Shown here piece after piece: positions 50,096 to 61,029 of a DNA stretch of 64,000 nucleotides. The notes under the pieces were generated by a model. The model did not search any database, was not told the origin of the DNA, and was given only the letters and a program-made list of their open reading frames with translations. Origin of the DNA: Eutreptiella sp. 'Long Island Sound 2002'. Lineage: Eukaryota; Euglenozoa; Euglenophyceae; Eutreptiales; Eutreptiaceae. Positions within the stretch are counted from its first letter, which is position 1; each line of letters opens with the position of its first letter. The translations under genes and the position numbers were made by a program. Location: NCBI GenBank assembly GCA_964036045.1, contig OZ038386.1, positions 16,194,329-16,258,328 of the forward strand, in the 5' to 3' direction.

Positions 50096-52503
50096 CTAGT
50101 CAAGATCTTCGAAGGGAAGCTGGCAATACGGGCAACGGGCTGGAGTATGAAAATTGAGCAATTCGTTTGTGCAAACCAAGCAACAAACCGCATGACCACA
50201 TCGGAAGCAGAGCTTGATGGGCCTCTCATAGCAGATGGAACACGTGCGAGGAGAGGGTTGGCGGAGGAGTGGGACCTCCTCCTCCTCTGGGGTGGGTGTG
50301 GAGGGTGCAAACGGCTCAAACGTAGCGTCACGAAGAAGGGCATTGTTGAGTGCCGGCCAAAGGGGTGAAACAGCAAAAATCGCAGTCAACAAGTTCCGCT
50401 CGAAGCTAGTAGCCAAATCTTTATTGAAAGTCAGGTTGGTTGCTCGAGTTGTTGCTTGCGCAGCCTGACCTGCTGCGACTTCCATCGCCCCGGTCATGAC
50501 GCGCAGTAGCTCTTTTTGGCATCTTCTCACAGGAGCTTTGAGCGCAGGAAGGATACCGGGATACACTTCATTCACTTGGTTGAGCAGCGCATACAGCATT
50601 GCGTCTCTACATCCTGGACCATAATGCGGCTTGTACGCAGGGTCCATGGCGCGTTGGGTCACACGGTGCAACAAACCAAACAGCCCTTGGCGGTGTTGCT
50701 GTACAATAGGTCGCCAAGTCTCCTGGAGTAAATTGAGTTGTTTTTTCTGGTTGGTGTCATCAGTGTCATCGGTGCCATCGGTGAGCTCCATACCAGCCTG
50801 AGCAAATGTCTCGTGGACATTGTCCTGAAACGTTTGGATGATTGGAAGAATACGGGCCTCGATGTCAAAGACTTCATTCCAAACCGGTGTCAACAAGGTC
50901 AACAATTGCCGAGCAAGCCCATCATTGATGTTGACCACGCCAGCCTGGCCTGAACTAACAAATGAACCGTGACCTCTCATCACACATTGCAGTGTGTTAT
51001 ACTGTCGGGGGGCATATTTTTGGATGTACAATCTCAAGGAAGAGCGGCATCGGTGCTCATGTGCCTGAACAAGTCTGGGTTGATGTCTTGTAACAATCTC
51101 TCCACTCTCTCTAACAGTGCCCGTTGCACATCCATGGCCACCCCTTGGTTGAACTGCTGTCTTGCATCTTCCGTGTGAGCAACAACGCAGGCTCTCACAA
51201 ACTTATGAAGGCGCTCCAAGTTTTGTGCCTGCTGGTTTTGAAATTGGTCATGCACTCGTTGGATGATTGCATGTAGTTCTGGCACACCCGTGTCGTCGAT
51301 ACTCTCGAAAATTGCCCCCGGTTTGTCTTCATGCAAAAGCCGGTAATCAGATGCAGAGATGTCCAATACCTGAATGCCACGGAGAACAGCCTTAAAACCA
51401 TCCTCATCATCAATGGTTGTATCGCCTGGCAAAAACATGTTGTCAACAAATGACTCCTTGATTTCGTCTCACTCTTCCTCAAGTAACTCCATCTTTTGCT
51501 TCCTGGTCATTTGCTCACCCGCAGAGCAATCCCTCAAAAATTGATCTCGCTTGAGCAAAAGCATTGACGCGGTTGCCATTTTCCCATCAGCAAGCAGCTT
51601 CATGGTACAGTGCACCATGTCTTGCACTTTAGGATCTGATGCAACCCTGTCGAGGGCACAGAGCCAGGTGTGTGTGCACTCTGTTGTATGGTATTCTGTT
51701 GCATTACGTACCTTTACTACATCAATGTCATCAACACCCGGCATGTCCACTAGACAAGCACCTGCAGGCAATCCTGGGAAGAAATTATTCACACCTGTCA
51801 CATGGACCAAGCGCGCCAAGATTGCTTGAAAATGATTTTGGCCAAGAGTGACCAAGGTTTTCAGAGCTTCTTGGACCTTTGCTATGTCATGGTACACATG
51901 GTGTTCACCATGGTTCGGCAGATTGAGAATGGATTGTATCGCCGGCGGTTCGCTTTGCAATGGCAAATCTCTCAACTTCTCAAGCTGCTCCTCCGTGCAT
52001 TTCCCATAAACGTGTTCCAAGAGCCTTTTGGCAATTCCCCGAAAACTGCTGGTGCCTTTCAAGGCAATCTCAACCAACATCTCACGCTTTTGTCTCCAGG
52101 CTTCTTCGTCCAAGTAATGGATCTCTACAACTGCGAAAGCTCCACCCTCGCCTCCAGCGGACACCTTCAAGCTCCAAAGCTCTGTGCACGTCGATGTGCA
52201 AGATTTCCCCTTGGGGGAGAAAGGCAGAACGTCGACTCCAAGTAACTTATTCAAGAGAAAGGACTTCCCTGACCCCGTTTTTCCGTACACTGCGATCTTG
52301 GGAGGGCGGCATTTCGGGTACTCCATCTGGTCCTTCACGGTTCTGAATTGGTCCAACAAAAACTGCATGCAATGGGAGTCAAATTCGTCCTCCAGTCCTT
52401 CCTTGAGTCGCGTCATCTCCTCCGTAAGCCGATTGACCGCATTAAGAGGACGCACACGATCATTTCGTGCTGAAACCACCGCTTCATGAAGACTGAGCAT
52501 GCC
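50096..52503 (-). CDS. Dynamin-like large GTPase with C-terminal RING finger
   Basis: The first visible exon follows an acceptor (CTCATGTACAG|GC) at about 52,503; earlier exons were not found. G1/P-loop is YGKTGSGKSFLLNKLLG, a candidate G2 Thr lies in SCTSTCTELW, G3 is CLVDMPGVDD and G4-like is LLLKRDQF. Helical stalk-like sequence follows. The C-terminal 50 residues form a C3HC4 RING: CSIC, then CFRCGH, CCLVC and CPYC, ending PFEDLD and TAG. The frame has one in-frame TGA at 51,469-51,471 and a one-base shift near 51,035; otherwise the frames agree. Dynamin-family GTPases remodel membranes or act in immunity (GBP, Mx), and RINGs are usually E3 ubiquitin ligases. The combination suggests a GTPase-controlled E3, which is inference. 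It may be a pseudogene. Confidence 0.65.
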
Positions 52504-52679
52504 TGTACATGAGACACATGAATAGAGAAGTTTCCCTTCAGTGCCTGCTTCACCGTCACTGACAGACTGACAATTAATGCGACTCTACCACACCAGGGCC
52601 ATGGGGGGTGTTTCTGCACATCGCGCGCACAGCGCCAAATAGTTATTGCACTTTCCCGTGATGACCCTGGACTCACAGT

Positions 52680-52980
52680 GCATCCCATATGTACCACCAC
52701 TGCCCAGAATTCAGCACCCTGCAGCCTTTGCTGGCATACCAGGAATTTCTTTTTTCTAGTTTGATGCATGCCAGGTGTGCCAGTGCCCTGAATTCAGCAC
52801 CCTGTAGCCTATGTTGGGACACCAGAAATTATTTTTTTTAAGTTGGATACACCCTGCAGCCCATGCTGGCACACCAAGAATTTTTTTTTTAAGTTTGATG
52901 CTTGTCACCTGTGCCAGTGCCCTGAATTCAGCACCCTGCAGCCACCTCCTCATAAAGACACACGCACATGGTAAAAACAG
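52680..52980 (+). repeat. Minisatellite of about 70-80 bp
   Basis: Four diverged units share CCCTGAATTCAGCACCCTG, GCTGGCACACCA, AGAATTT with a T-run, and AGTTTGATGC phrases. Confidence 0.75.
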
Positions 52981-53906
<926 letters not shown>

Positions 53907-53922
53907 CTAGGAGTTTTGTGCA

Positions 53923-55015
53923 TCTGTGTGTGTGTGTGTGTGTGATCTGTACTTTTTACGAGGTACATCCTTATGCAGCCATGAGATGGCAGGTGTATTC
54001 GACTCAGTCTGCTGTTGCCTCTTTGCGCCTGTGATCCATCCCTTCTGCGAAATCAGAACCTCTGTGTGTGTACGGTTAGGTAACCTCGGAGCTGGCCCTT
54101 CCGTGTGCCCCCAGAAAGAGCTAGCGGCAGATTGCTTCCGTATCCGGCGTCTCTACCAGCCCCTGTGGAACAGGGGTTGGTGGGGAGGGCGGGGGATGGC
54201 GTTTTGGGCCTCCGCCGTTTGGGGGCGGGAGGCGTTGGGGGTTGGTGTGGAGACCTGAAAGAGGCTTGACTTGTCTGTGAAGGCCCAACTCGTGGGCGTT
54301 TATATGATCGCTTCGGCTGTTGAGAGGAGCAACGCTTCCTGGATGGCTGGACTGGGGTGCACACTTTGTGATGCCCCCTTGCACAACAGTGCCTTACCCC
54401 CCGTTGTGTGCGTGCGCAAATGGGGCACGGCGGCAGTCTGTGGGCCTCACAGAGTTGTAGTTGCGGGCAGCGAGGGACGTGCCCCGCTTCGTGATGCCCC
54501 AAAGAGCAACACTCCTGGGCTGTTTTGCGCAGCCTCTTGCACGTGATGCACGCCGGTAGAGAGTGTGTGTCACATACAGTGGCATTTGTTGGCGCCCTGT
54601 TTACGTGTGCCTGTGCTGTTTTTGGTACGTGCCTGCGTGTTCCTGTGTATGGGCGCTGTGGCAAGCGACCGTCGCCGATGATGGGGAAAAAATCTGCTCC
54701 AAAATTGGAGCCTGTGGCTCCACCCTTAGCTGTGAGCTGTGCACCAGATGCTGGCGCCACGCCTGTCTGCAAGTTCCCGCACAGGGCTCTGTGCAGTCTA
54801 TGTGCTTCAATCTCTGCCGCTGTCTTACGCGGGCGGTATGTGTATGGGCGCAGCGCATGTGTGCGGTGTGTTCCCGCCTTGGCCACCCACTGCTCTTCGC
54901 AATACTGAACGAGTTTGCGGATGTGCGAAATCATGGCCTCTCGGCGTGCAAAATACGGGCGTTTATTTAAACCGCAGATCGCCGGTCCCCCCAGCGGCAC
55001 AAGCGAGCCACAGCG
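53923..55015 (-). mobile_element. LINE 3' part, downstream of the YR insertion
   Basis: Continues on the minus strand the LINE frame that stops at 61,030. The start is in frame at the GTGA(A/T)C junction: flanks read ...HPAGMV and ...RCGSLVPLGGPAICG. The C-terminal region carries two Cys/His repeats (CDTHSLPACITCK and CEAHRLPPCPICA, each followed by CC-x2-GHH-like) and a basic PKRRRPKTP segment. The frame ends at TGA near 54,053. A 3' UTR with AGAGGTTCTGATTTCG and then a (CA)n tail at about 53,923-53,943 follow. The same UTR and tail are present in the copy at 62.8-63.3 kb. Confidence 0.65.
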
Positions 55016-55062
55016 GATCACAAAGGACAAAGCACCAAGGCAATTCAACAATTCACCTCTGG
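55016..55062 (-). repeat. Split direct repeat B2 (3' end of YR element)
   Basis: Forty-seven bases, GATCACAAAGGACAAAGCAC onward to CACCTCTGG, identical to B1 at 55,462-55,508. The outer edge carries the core GATCAC. Confidence 0.85.
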
Positions 55063-55375
55063 CCGACCAAAACAGTTAGAGTGCTGCGGGCGACCTCATC
55101 GCCTGCAATAGATCTAAAGCTGTACTCGCCCATAGCGCCACAGGCCTTAGTGTGCGTTCTCCAAAAGACCCCGCCGGGTCTATGGGACACAACCACACAC
55201 GTACACACACCGGCGATCCAAACACGTGAAGCAGCACTGATGCAAGCCTAAGCCCCAAAATTATAACAACTGACAGACATATACCGCAAGTATCGACAAC
55301 CCACCAACAAAAAACCTCAGACTCATATGCACCGCCGCACACAGTGAGGGGGCGGGCGCGGGGGCGGGTGGTGGG
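55063..55375. other. Spacer between A2 and B2 of the YR element
   Basis: About 310 bases without coding signs, unique within the window. Confidence 0.6.
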
Positions 55376-55467
55376 AACACAATAAATTTTCAACAAATTT
55401 GTACACACACAGAGATAGTGATCCCCTGTTCGTAAACGAAAAGGGGGCAAGACAAACAGGGGATCAC
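55376..55467 (-). repeat. Split direct repeat A2
   Basis: Ninety-two bases matching A1 (60,938-61,029) except at three positions I can see. It contains inverted 13-base arms GTGATCCCCTGTT (55,418-55,430) and AACAGGGGATCAC (55,455-55,467) separated by 24 bases. Confidence 0.9.
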
Positions 55468-55508
55468 AAAGGACAAAGCACCAAGGCAATTCAACAATTC
55501 ACCTCTGG
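55462..55508 (-). repeat. Split direct repeat B1
   Basis: Same 47 bases as B2. It overlaps A2 by the core hexamer GATCAC, as expected at the internal B1-A2 junction of a split-repeat YR element. Confidence 0.85.
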
Positions 55509-56007
55509 TACCCCTCATCCTTGTCCCCATGCACAGACCATACACGCTCACCAAGCGGGAACCTACATACATACGAACCCAAACTGGGTCAGTGCTCGGC
55601 GCACGCATCCAAGCAGCCACAGCACCGGCGTGAACCCCAGCGTGCGAGTTCATTGCGCTGTAGTCCCATTGGTCAAAATCCCCACCGATGCCTTCACGTC
55701 AGCGGTCCGTATCACTGCACGACCGCACCGCATCAACACACATGTTGATCCTACTCAAGCAATCCAGTCCGGATGGTGATTCCAACCACTTGGATATAGC
55801 ATATGCATTGCAGCAAACTCGCGCACCCCTTGGTCCCATATACAGGAAAAAGGCATGGGGCCGCAGCCATGGCGCCCGAATCCACAGGGGGGCCGCTTCC
55901 GGTGCCTGCAGACAAACGCCCACGGCGCCGGCGCCAATCACAGGGTACAGTGCTCGCATGCACAGGCCTCAAACTTCAGACCCCGCCTATTCAGAAACGG
56001 CGGGCGC

Positions 56008-56508
56008 TCACAAAGCACGGAACATGAAGCACACGCGCCGTACCAACACCTGCTTCCCTTGGACCCATATATAGGGCAGACGCTGGCCCCCAGCCTTCGT
56101 GTGCGACGACAGACTAAGGTACAGCCTACTATCCCCAACCCTCACAATCCAACGATGGCGGCACAGGTGATTCCCGCCCATCCCCTTAAAATTCGCATCA
56201 CCGGACGGGGTCTTCTGCTGCTCCGCAACACCATGCAGACGGCCCGCCAGGTCCTGCGCCGCCAGCTGCAGCACCCCCAGAGCATCCTCCTTCGAGCAAG
56301 GCCGCATGAAGACCAGCCTAGCAGCCAGACCCAACCAGATCCGCTTCACCGGCCGCCAGGCAAGGCGCCTCTCCAGCACAACCCTGAGGTGCTGTTGCGC
56401 ACGTTCCCGCCTGCGCTGCAGCGCCTCCACCGACCGGCGGTGACGAAATTTTCCACGCCTGCGGCGGCGGCGTTTCCCACGTTTAGGCATGGCAAAAGCA
56501 CTGGGCAC
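56008..56508 (-). CDS. Small Arg-rich ORF of the YR element
   Basis: A 166-codon frame between RNase H and B1. The N-terminus is strongly basic (MPKRGKRRRRRRGKFRHRR), followed by an Arg-rich helical segment (EALQRRRERAQQHLRVVLER) and a less distinctive tail. Such basic proteins often bind nucleic acid, so a nucleocapsid-like role is possible. No family is recognised. Its position inside the element, downstream of RNase H, makes it a candidate extra gene, although high local GC raises the chance of a spurious frame. Confidence 0.35.
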   Translation of the reverse strand: MPSAFAMPKRGKRRRRRRGKFRHRRSVEALQRRRERAQQHLRVVLERRLAWRPVKRIWLGLAARLVFMRPCSKEDALGVLQLAAQDLAGRLHGVAEQQKTPSGDANFKGMGGNHLCRHRWIVRVGDSRLYLSLSSHTKAGGQRLPYIWVQGKQVLVRRVCFMFRAL

Positions 56509-56556
56509 CGCGAAAATGGCAAATCATGTGTTTCTCTAAAACTAACAGAGAACACC

Positions 56557-57192
56557 TCACAATACCAACCCTCCCACCGACACCACCTCGCGAGGGTGCT
56601 TCAGCAACACCCGCCAGAGTTGAAACGCACGGAAACACGCCCGTTGCACATTGGACTGGAAATTGGAGTCCAACCTACTTGGCGGGTCAGCCGGCTGTAA
56701 CACGCCCGGCACCAGCCGGACCTCGACAATCAAACCAGACTGCAATAACCTCAGAACCAGGGCCCTCGGTAGCTTTTGTTGCCTTGACAGCCACGTGGAC
56801 GCCCGCATGGCCACGAGCTGGCACGCAGATACCTGGGAGTCCGTGACCAGCACAACATAACTCCACCCCAACCTGATTGCCAACCTTACCAACCACACCA
56901 AGACCCAAAGCTCAGCGCTGTGCTGCGTGTGACGTGCAGGGGGGATCACCTGGGAACGGACACCTGACAATCGCGGGATGAAAGCCCCTCCTCTATATCG
57001 AATGATATCCAATGCAGCATCCCCAAACATCACACAGTGTCGAACAGCCCATAAATCGGGCGTAGCAGACAACGCATGAAACACAGCAAGGCGTGCCGGT
57101 TTTGGGGGTTCCCAAGTATCCATACAACGGACGATCGCGGTACACAGCCCATGCAGCACCTTCAGTGGCGTGGGTCTCTCAATCCCCCCCAC
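56557..57192 (-). CDS. RNase H domain of the YR element
   Basis: The frame carries the RNase H carboxylates in order: CVMFGDAALDII, HSAELWVLVWLVRLA, VLVTDSQVSA and a final QPADPPSR. The ADPPSR/ADDPSR ending is typical of RNases H in DIRS-like elements. The domain degrades RNA in the RNA-DNA hybrid during reverse transcription. It is in the same frame as RT, separated only by a TGA at 57,196-57,198, so RT and RNase H were probably one polyprotein. It ends at TGA near 56,557. Confidence 0.75.
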   Translation of the reverse strand: MGGIERPTPLKVLHGLCTAIVRCMDTWEPPKPARLAVFHALSATPDLWAVRHCVMFGDAALDIIRYRGGAFIPRLSGVRSQVIPPARHTQHSAELWVLVWLVRLAIRLGWSYVVLVTDSQVSACQLVAMRASTWLSRQQKLPRALVLRLLQSGLIVEVRLVPGVLQPADPPSRLDSNFQSNVQRACFRAFQLWRVLLKHPREVVSVGGLVL

Positions 57193-57195
57193 CCA

Positions 57196-57969
57196 TCACA
57201 ACAATAGCTTCCCGCGAGCAGTGGGCCCCCCCCCCAGACGGGGTCTAAAGTGCCAATGGATGAAGCCCAATGCCTTGGAGAGTAACCGGGAAGAAGGCCT
57301 GGACCTCGTGGCCAGCCTGAGCCAAATGTTGAACATCTGAAGAAAGGCCCTTGGATGTGAACGGATCGTGCGCACTCCCAAATTGATGTACTTCCCCAGG
57401 AAAAATATATGTGTAACCGGCTCCAACGTACTCTTTCCCGACACAATAAAACCAGCCTCCTCCAGCGCCCTTACCACGCGAGCAGTTACAACACGCAAAC
57501 GCGCTGGATCCGGCCCCAAAATCAAAAAATCATCTAAATAATGGAAGAGGGTGTACCCCTCCGGGATCAAGGGTCGCACTATCCTTCCCAACGCCGTCTG
57601 ACAGAACAACGGGGAATGTTTCCAACCAAACGGCATCCGCGACATACAAAACACCCTCTCCACACCTTCCCAACGCATCCGGAACCGAAAGGCTCTCTCG
57701 TGTCGTCTTGGCAACTTAAAACTCCAAAAGGCGTTTTTAAGGTCCACATGTGTACAAAACAACGGCCTATCGGCCGGCCAATCCGCCAACTCTTTGGAGA
57801 TTTGCTCCCAACCATCCAACGAGAAAGACAGCGGCTTATTTAAGCTCTCATTGAACTCAACGAGATTAAATATAAGGGACACTTTTTCTGTGGACTTTGG
57901 TATCACAAACGGCCAGCATGTCGCCCTCAAAGGGCAATTTTTATCCATAATGGTAAACGCAATAACCAT
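57196..57969 (-). CDS. Reverse transcriptase of the YR element
   Basis: RT motifs appear in order: VIPKSTEKVSLIFNL (fingers), FCTHVDLKNAFWSFKLP (motif A, catalytic Asp), MSRMPFGWKHSPLFCQ (motif B), TLFHYLDDFLILG (motif C, YLDD) and IVSGKSTLEPVTHIFFLGK (motif D/E). The active-site aspartates are intact. The N-terminal part lies in another frame (58,550-57,927), overlapping this one by about 40 bases, so translation would need a frameshift or the copy is damaged. The LDD type with downstream ADPPSR RNase H groups it with DIRS-like elements, not LINEs. Confidence 0.85.
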   Translation of the reverse strand: MVIAFTIMDKNCPLRATCWPFVIPKSTEKVSLIFNLVEFNESLNKPLSFSLDGWEQISKELADWPADRPLFCTHVDLKNAFWSFKLPRRHERAFRFRMRWEGVERVFCMSRMPFGWKHSPLFCQTALGRIVRPLIPEGYTLFHYLDDFLILGPDPARLRVVTARVVRALEEAGFIVSGKSTLEPVTHIFFLGKYINLGVRTIRSHPRAFLQMFNIWLRLATRSRPSSRLLSKALGFIHWHFRPRLGGGPTARGKLLL

Positions 57970-58550
57970 TTAACCATGGGTCGCACCAAAGCCTCCCTAT
58001 TAGACGAGTGACTTTCTCTCTCCAAGTGAAAATCGGACACAGACGCCTCAAAATCAGGGGGGGCCAACTCACACCACAGATCATCGGAAATCATGTAGTT
58101 TCCCACCGCCCCTAAACCCCTCTCCACCAGCTGCGGGTCCACCCTGCCCACCTGCGGCACTGGCGACGTAGACAAATGCAAAAGAGCCTGCCAAGACTCA
58201 GCGGTAAATTCTGACCGTGCGTTAAAAATTATATCCGGCGCTGACCGCAAACGGTAGTCCTCACACGTCACAAACAAGCGAAGCACAAACAAATGGAGTC
58301 GCTTCATGAGTAGCAGAACCCCGCAAGACAATGCCTGGTGAAGCCACGGTAAGAAGGTAAAGAAGGCTTGCAAAAACTGCACAAATAACGGAATTGGTTC
58401 CGAACGCACATACAACAGGTCTGCCCTGGTCAGAGGGCGGGGCCCCCCATCCGCCAATGTGATAACCTGCAGTGATCCCTGCGCTGAACTCAGCACTGGG
58501 CCACCAACAGGCTCATCACAGGCAGATGGGGTTTCGCGAATCGCCCCCAC
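57927..58550 (-). CDS. N-terminal extension of RT polyprotein
   Basis: A 207-codon frame between YR and RT that overlaps both. It reads as an even, folded-type protein (VQFLQAFFTFLPWLHQALSC, WCELAPPDFEASVSDFHLER) and ends within the RT N-terminus in a different frame. In DIRS-like elements this position holds the RT N-terminal linker. No specific domain is recognised. Confidence 0.45.
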   Translation of the reverse strand: MGAIRETPSACDEPVGGPVLSSAQGSLQVITLADGGPRPLTRADLLYVRSEPIPLFVQFLQAFFTFLPWLHQALSCGVLLLMKRLHLFVLRLFVTCEDYRLRSAPDIIFNARSEFTAESWQALLHLSTSPVPQVGRVDPQLVERGLGAVGNYMISDDLWCELAPPDFEASVSDFHLERESHSSNREALVRPMVKWLLRLPLWIKIAL

Positions 58551-60079
58551 GGGGGGCGAATTTCCAGGCGACCCCCCCCCCCGCGCTTGCCTGCCGCTGC
58601 ACGGGCGCCTTGGCCCTGATTCTCCGGTGGGAAACGCACAGCCACTTTGCTGGCAGGCCCGACCGGAGGCCCATCAGGATGCCTCCTCTTGGGGGCAGGC
58701 CGTCTGGCTTTTGCATTACCTAGGCCCACCTTCGCGCTCGCCGCATGATGCAGCTGGACAGATACGGAACCGCCCAGACCAACGACTCGCCGCTTGGGCC
58801 TCGGTTTACCGTCGCCGTCGACCTCTGCTGTGCCACTTCTCGGTGTCTTGCCGGCTCCCTTAGATCGCAGCCTCCTCTTCCCGCCCCCGACCTGAGGTCC
58901 GGTTCCCGGCGTGAATTGTGGAGGACGTTCCCCCGGGACATCGGGCGGTGCGGGCTCCGCGGGGGAGTCACAGGCGCTTGCTGCGGACACGGCGGAGGCC
59001 GAAGACTCCGAGTGGACGGACGAAGAATCCGAATCAGACTTCACGTCTTCCATTTCCCCTGGATGCGGCGCCCCATCCATATCAGGAAGAGATACCACAG
59101 GCGCCGCAGGCACCGGGGCAGCGATTTCCAGCGACGCCTTCGGGGACTTCCTTGCGGGACTAGCATACATGGGGTCACCCCACAGGTCGGCCAGCAGCAC
59201 AGCCAACCGCTCACCGGGAGTCTGGCCACCCACAGGCCATGGAAACACCAAAGCCCCAACCACCGCAGGGTCAGAGTAGCCCAGAGCGTACTCCAACGCC
59301 GTGGCCAGCCGTTTCCACCTCCCCCACCAAACGAAATAGGCCACATTTGGAGAGCGGTGGAAGGCGGCCGCAGCGCCCCCCCGCCGCAGTGAATGTCACC
59401 GATGGTCACTATACGGGGAATCACGGAGGAGGTCTGCGAAGATCTTCTCCACTGCCTCAACCCCTCCCCTAACCAACGGTTGACCCTCCGGGACGCAGCT
59501 TGCCGCGGCGTAGGATCTAAGGAATCGGACCCACGAGCGTCCCCACTCATAAAGCGGGCGCCGCACTTCCCTGTGGCCCCCAACCTTGGTAGTGACGAAC
59601 AGGACCACGGAGTCGCTTGCCAGTCCCGCTGGCGTGATGGACACCGCTTCAGAGACTCGCAAGAAGAGAAGCCAACTGAGGTTCGCCAACGCCGCCACTG
59701 CCTGCTCAATTGGTGAGGCAGCTCTGGCCCACAGGAGGCTGAGGCCCTCCGGTCCCAGGTATGGCTGTCCCGGTGTCGGCTTTCCAGACTTTGCAAGTCT
59801 CCAGTGGATGGCCTGAACACAGCCCGGGAGCAGCCTGATATCTTCCGCCGCTCGAGTCGCGGACACATAACCCCTGAGGGTGGACCTGGCCTGCCCCATA
59901 GAGACCCGTGACGCCAAGAAGTCAGACAACGTGTCAGTAAGCGGCGTCCACAAAGCCCTGGTTCCCTCATATCTCGCCACCGCGGACAGGGCGGAACGGT
60001 ATCGGGCTTGCGTTTTTGGGGCCCAGCCCCGAACGCCCACGGCCGCCACCCTAAACGATCCAACAGCCGCCATCGCCAT
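58490..60079 (-). CDS. Tyrosine recombinase of the YR element
   Basis: The N-terminal SAM-like binding domain (DFLASRVSMGQARSTLRGYV) is followed by the catalytic domain: box I Arg in LLFLRVSEAVSI, Lys candidate in TTKVGGHREV, box II H-x-x-R in HSLRRGGAAAA, then WWGRW and a downstream Tyr in ALEYALGY as likely nucleophile. An in-frame TGA (59,396-59,398) sits directly before HSLRRGG, where related recombinases often have Trp. Past the catalytic core comes an acidic/Ser-rich and then basic tail of about 200 residues. The enzyme should join the element circle to target DNA at the GTGANC core. Confidence 0.75.
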
Positions 60080-60265
60080 TGCCCACCCCGCCGCCGCCGC
60101 GCTAAAGGTCGCTCTGGTAGCAGGTAAGGCCTCGCGGGTGGGGATTGGACGCGCGGGTTGGGAATCTTCACACCAACACGGCCATCCCCACCCCGCCCTG
60201 TCGCAGTGGCGACAGTCCCGTCAGGACCAGTGGGGACACTGGAAATGCCAATGCCGCAACTGCTC

Positions 60266-60924
60266 TCATGGGACGCCCTCTTTGGCGCATCTCTGGCAGT
60301 CGCCAGACGGGCGGGCGGATATTGGTACCCACCTTCCTTTCTTCGTCATCCAATGAAGGTCGCCTTGTCGCATAGCGAAGTCGATGCCCTTATACTTAAA
60401 GGACGGTCCCCCGTTTTTGACCGCATCCGGCCAGCCCATGGCATCCAGCGGGTTGGACGGGTCCGCCCGACTGCTGGACTCCGGCGCGAACCTCTGGGCG
60501 TACGCCTGCTGGGAGTCGAGGATGATACCCCAAATCCTGTAGGCCAGCCTGTCGCCCCTCGGGCATTCCATCGCATTGCCCATCACGTCGGACGGCCTGG
60601 CCGGTGCAGCACTTGCGCACTTCTAACGTAGTCCCGTAGCGCCTCGCCTGACTGGCGCATCCAACTGGCTACTTTGTCGCCCCCCAGCATCTGCTCCACT
60701 GCCTCTGCGGTGTCCGGCACTGAATTTCTCTCCGCGACGGCCAGGCTCTCCAACCGTGCTTGTAGGTGCCCGATCGCCTCTTGCTGGGACTGCAGCAACG
60801 CGCGCAGCTCCTCAGGCGACATCTGGCTGGTGTCCTGCACCGGCGCGTCCGCCCCAAAGCCCGAAGCTCCTTGGTCTGGGGCCCCAGACGACGCACTCTT
60901 AAACGGGGAGCGAAAGACCTGCAT
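60266..60924 (-). CDS. Gag-like region of the YR element (frameshifted)
   Basis: The first frame (60,924-60,583) starts MQVFRSPFKS and contains a coiled-coil-like helix, PEELRALLQSQQEAIGHLQA. It passes, by an apparent one-base shift near 60,600-60,625, into the frame 60,586-60,266 (MECPRGDRLAYRIWGIILDS; WMTKKGRWVPISARPSGDCQ). That frame ends in a Cys motif CQRC, and the codons beyond a TGA encode HWHF-x-CPHW and CRHC, resembling a zinc knuckle or finger. Position upstream of the enzymes and structure fit gag. No capsid motif is certain. Confidence 0.5.
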
Positions 60925-60937
60925 GCTGCTTCACAAA

Positions 60938-61029
60938 AACACAATAAATTTTCAACAAATCTGTACACACACAGAGATAGTGAACCCCTGTTCGTAAACG
61001 AAAAGGGGGCAAGACAAACAGGGGTTCAC
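60938..61029 (-). repeat. Split direct repeat A1 (5' end of YR element)
   Basis: Matches A2 over 92 bases. Its inverted arms are GTGAACCCCTGTT (60,980-60,992) and AACAGGGGTTCAC (61,017-61,029). Compared with A2 both arms differ at the same pair, A/T here against T/A there, so pairing is preserved. Confidence 0.9.

Larger units (their letters stand above)
55016..61029 (-). mobile_element. Tyrosine-recombinase retroelement with split direct repeats
   Basis: A 6.0-kb minus-strand element. From 5' to 3' it has A1 (61,029-60,938), gag-like frames, YR, RT, RNase H, a small basic ORF, B1 (55,508-55,462), A2 (55,467-55,376) and B2 (55,062-55,016). The A1...B1-A2...B2 layout is that of PAT/Ngaro-type DIRS retroelements, which circularise and insert through a tyrosine recombinase instead of a DDE integrase. 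Core hexamers GTGAAC (A1 edge) and GTGATC (B1/A2 junction and B2 edge) mark the crossover. Both flanks are LINE coding sequence in the same frame. Frameshifts in gag and before RT, and TGA codons in YR and between RT and RNase H, suggest an old copy unless TGA is read. Confidence 0.75.
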
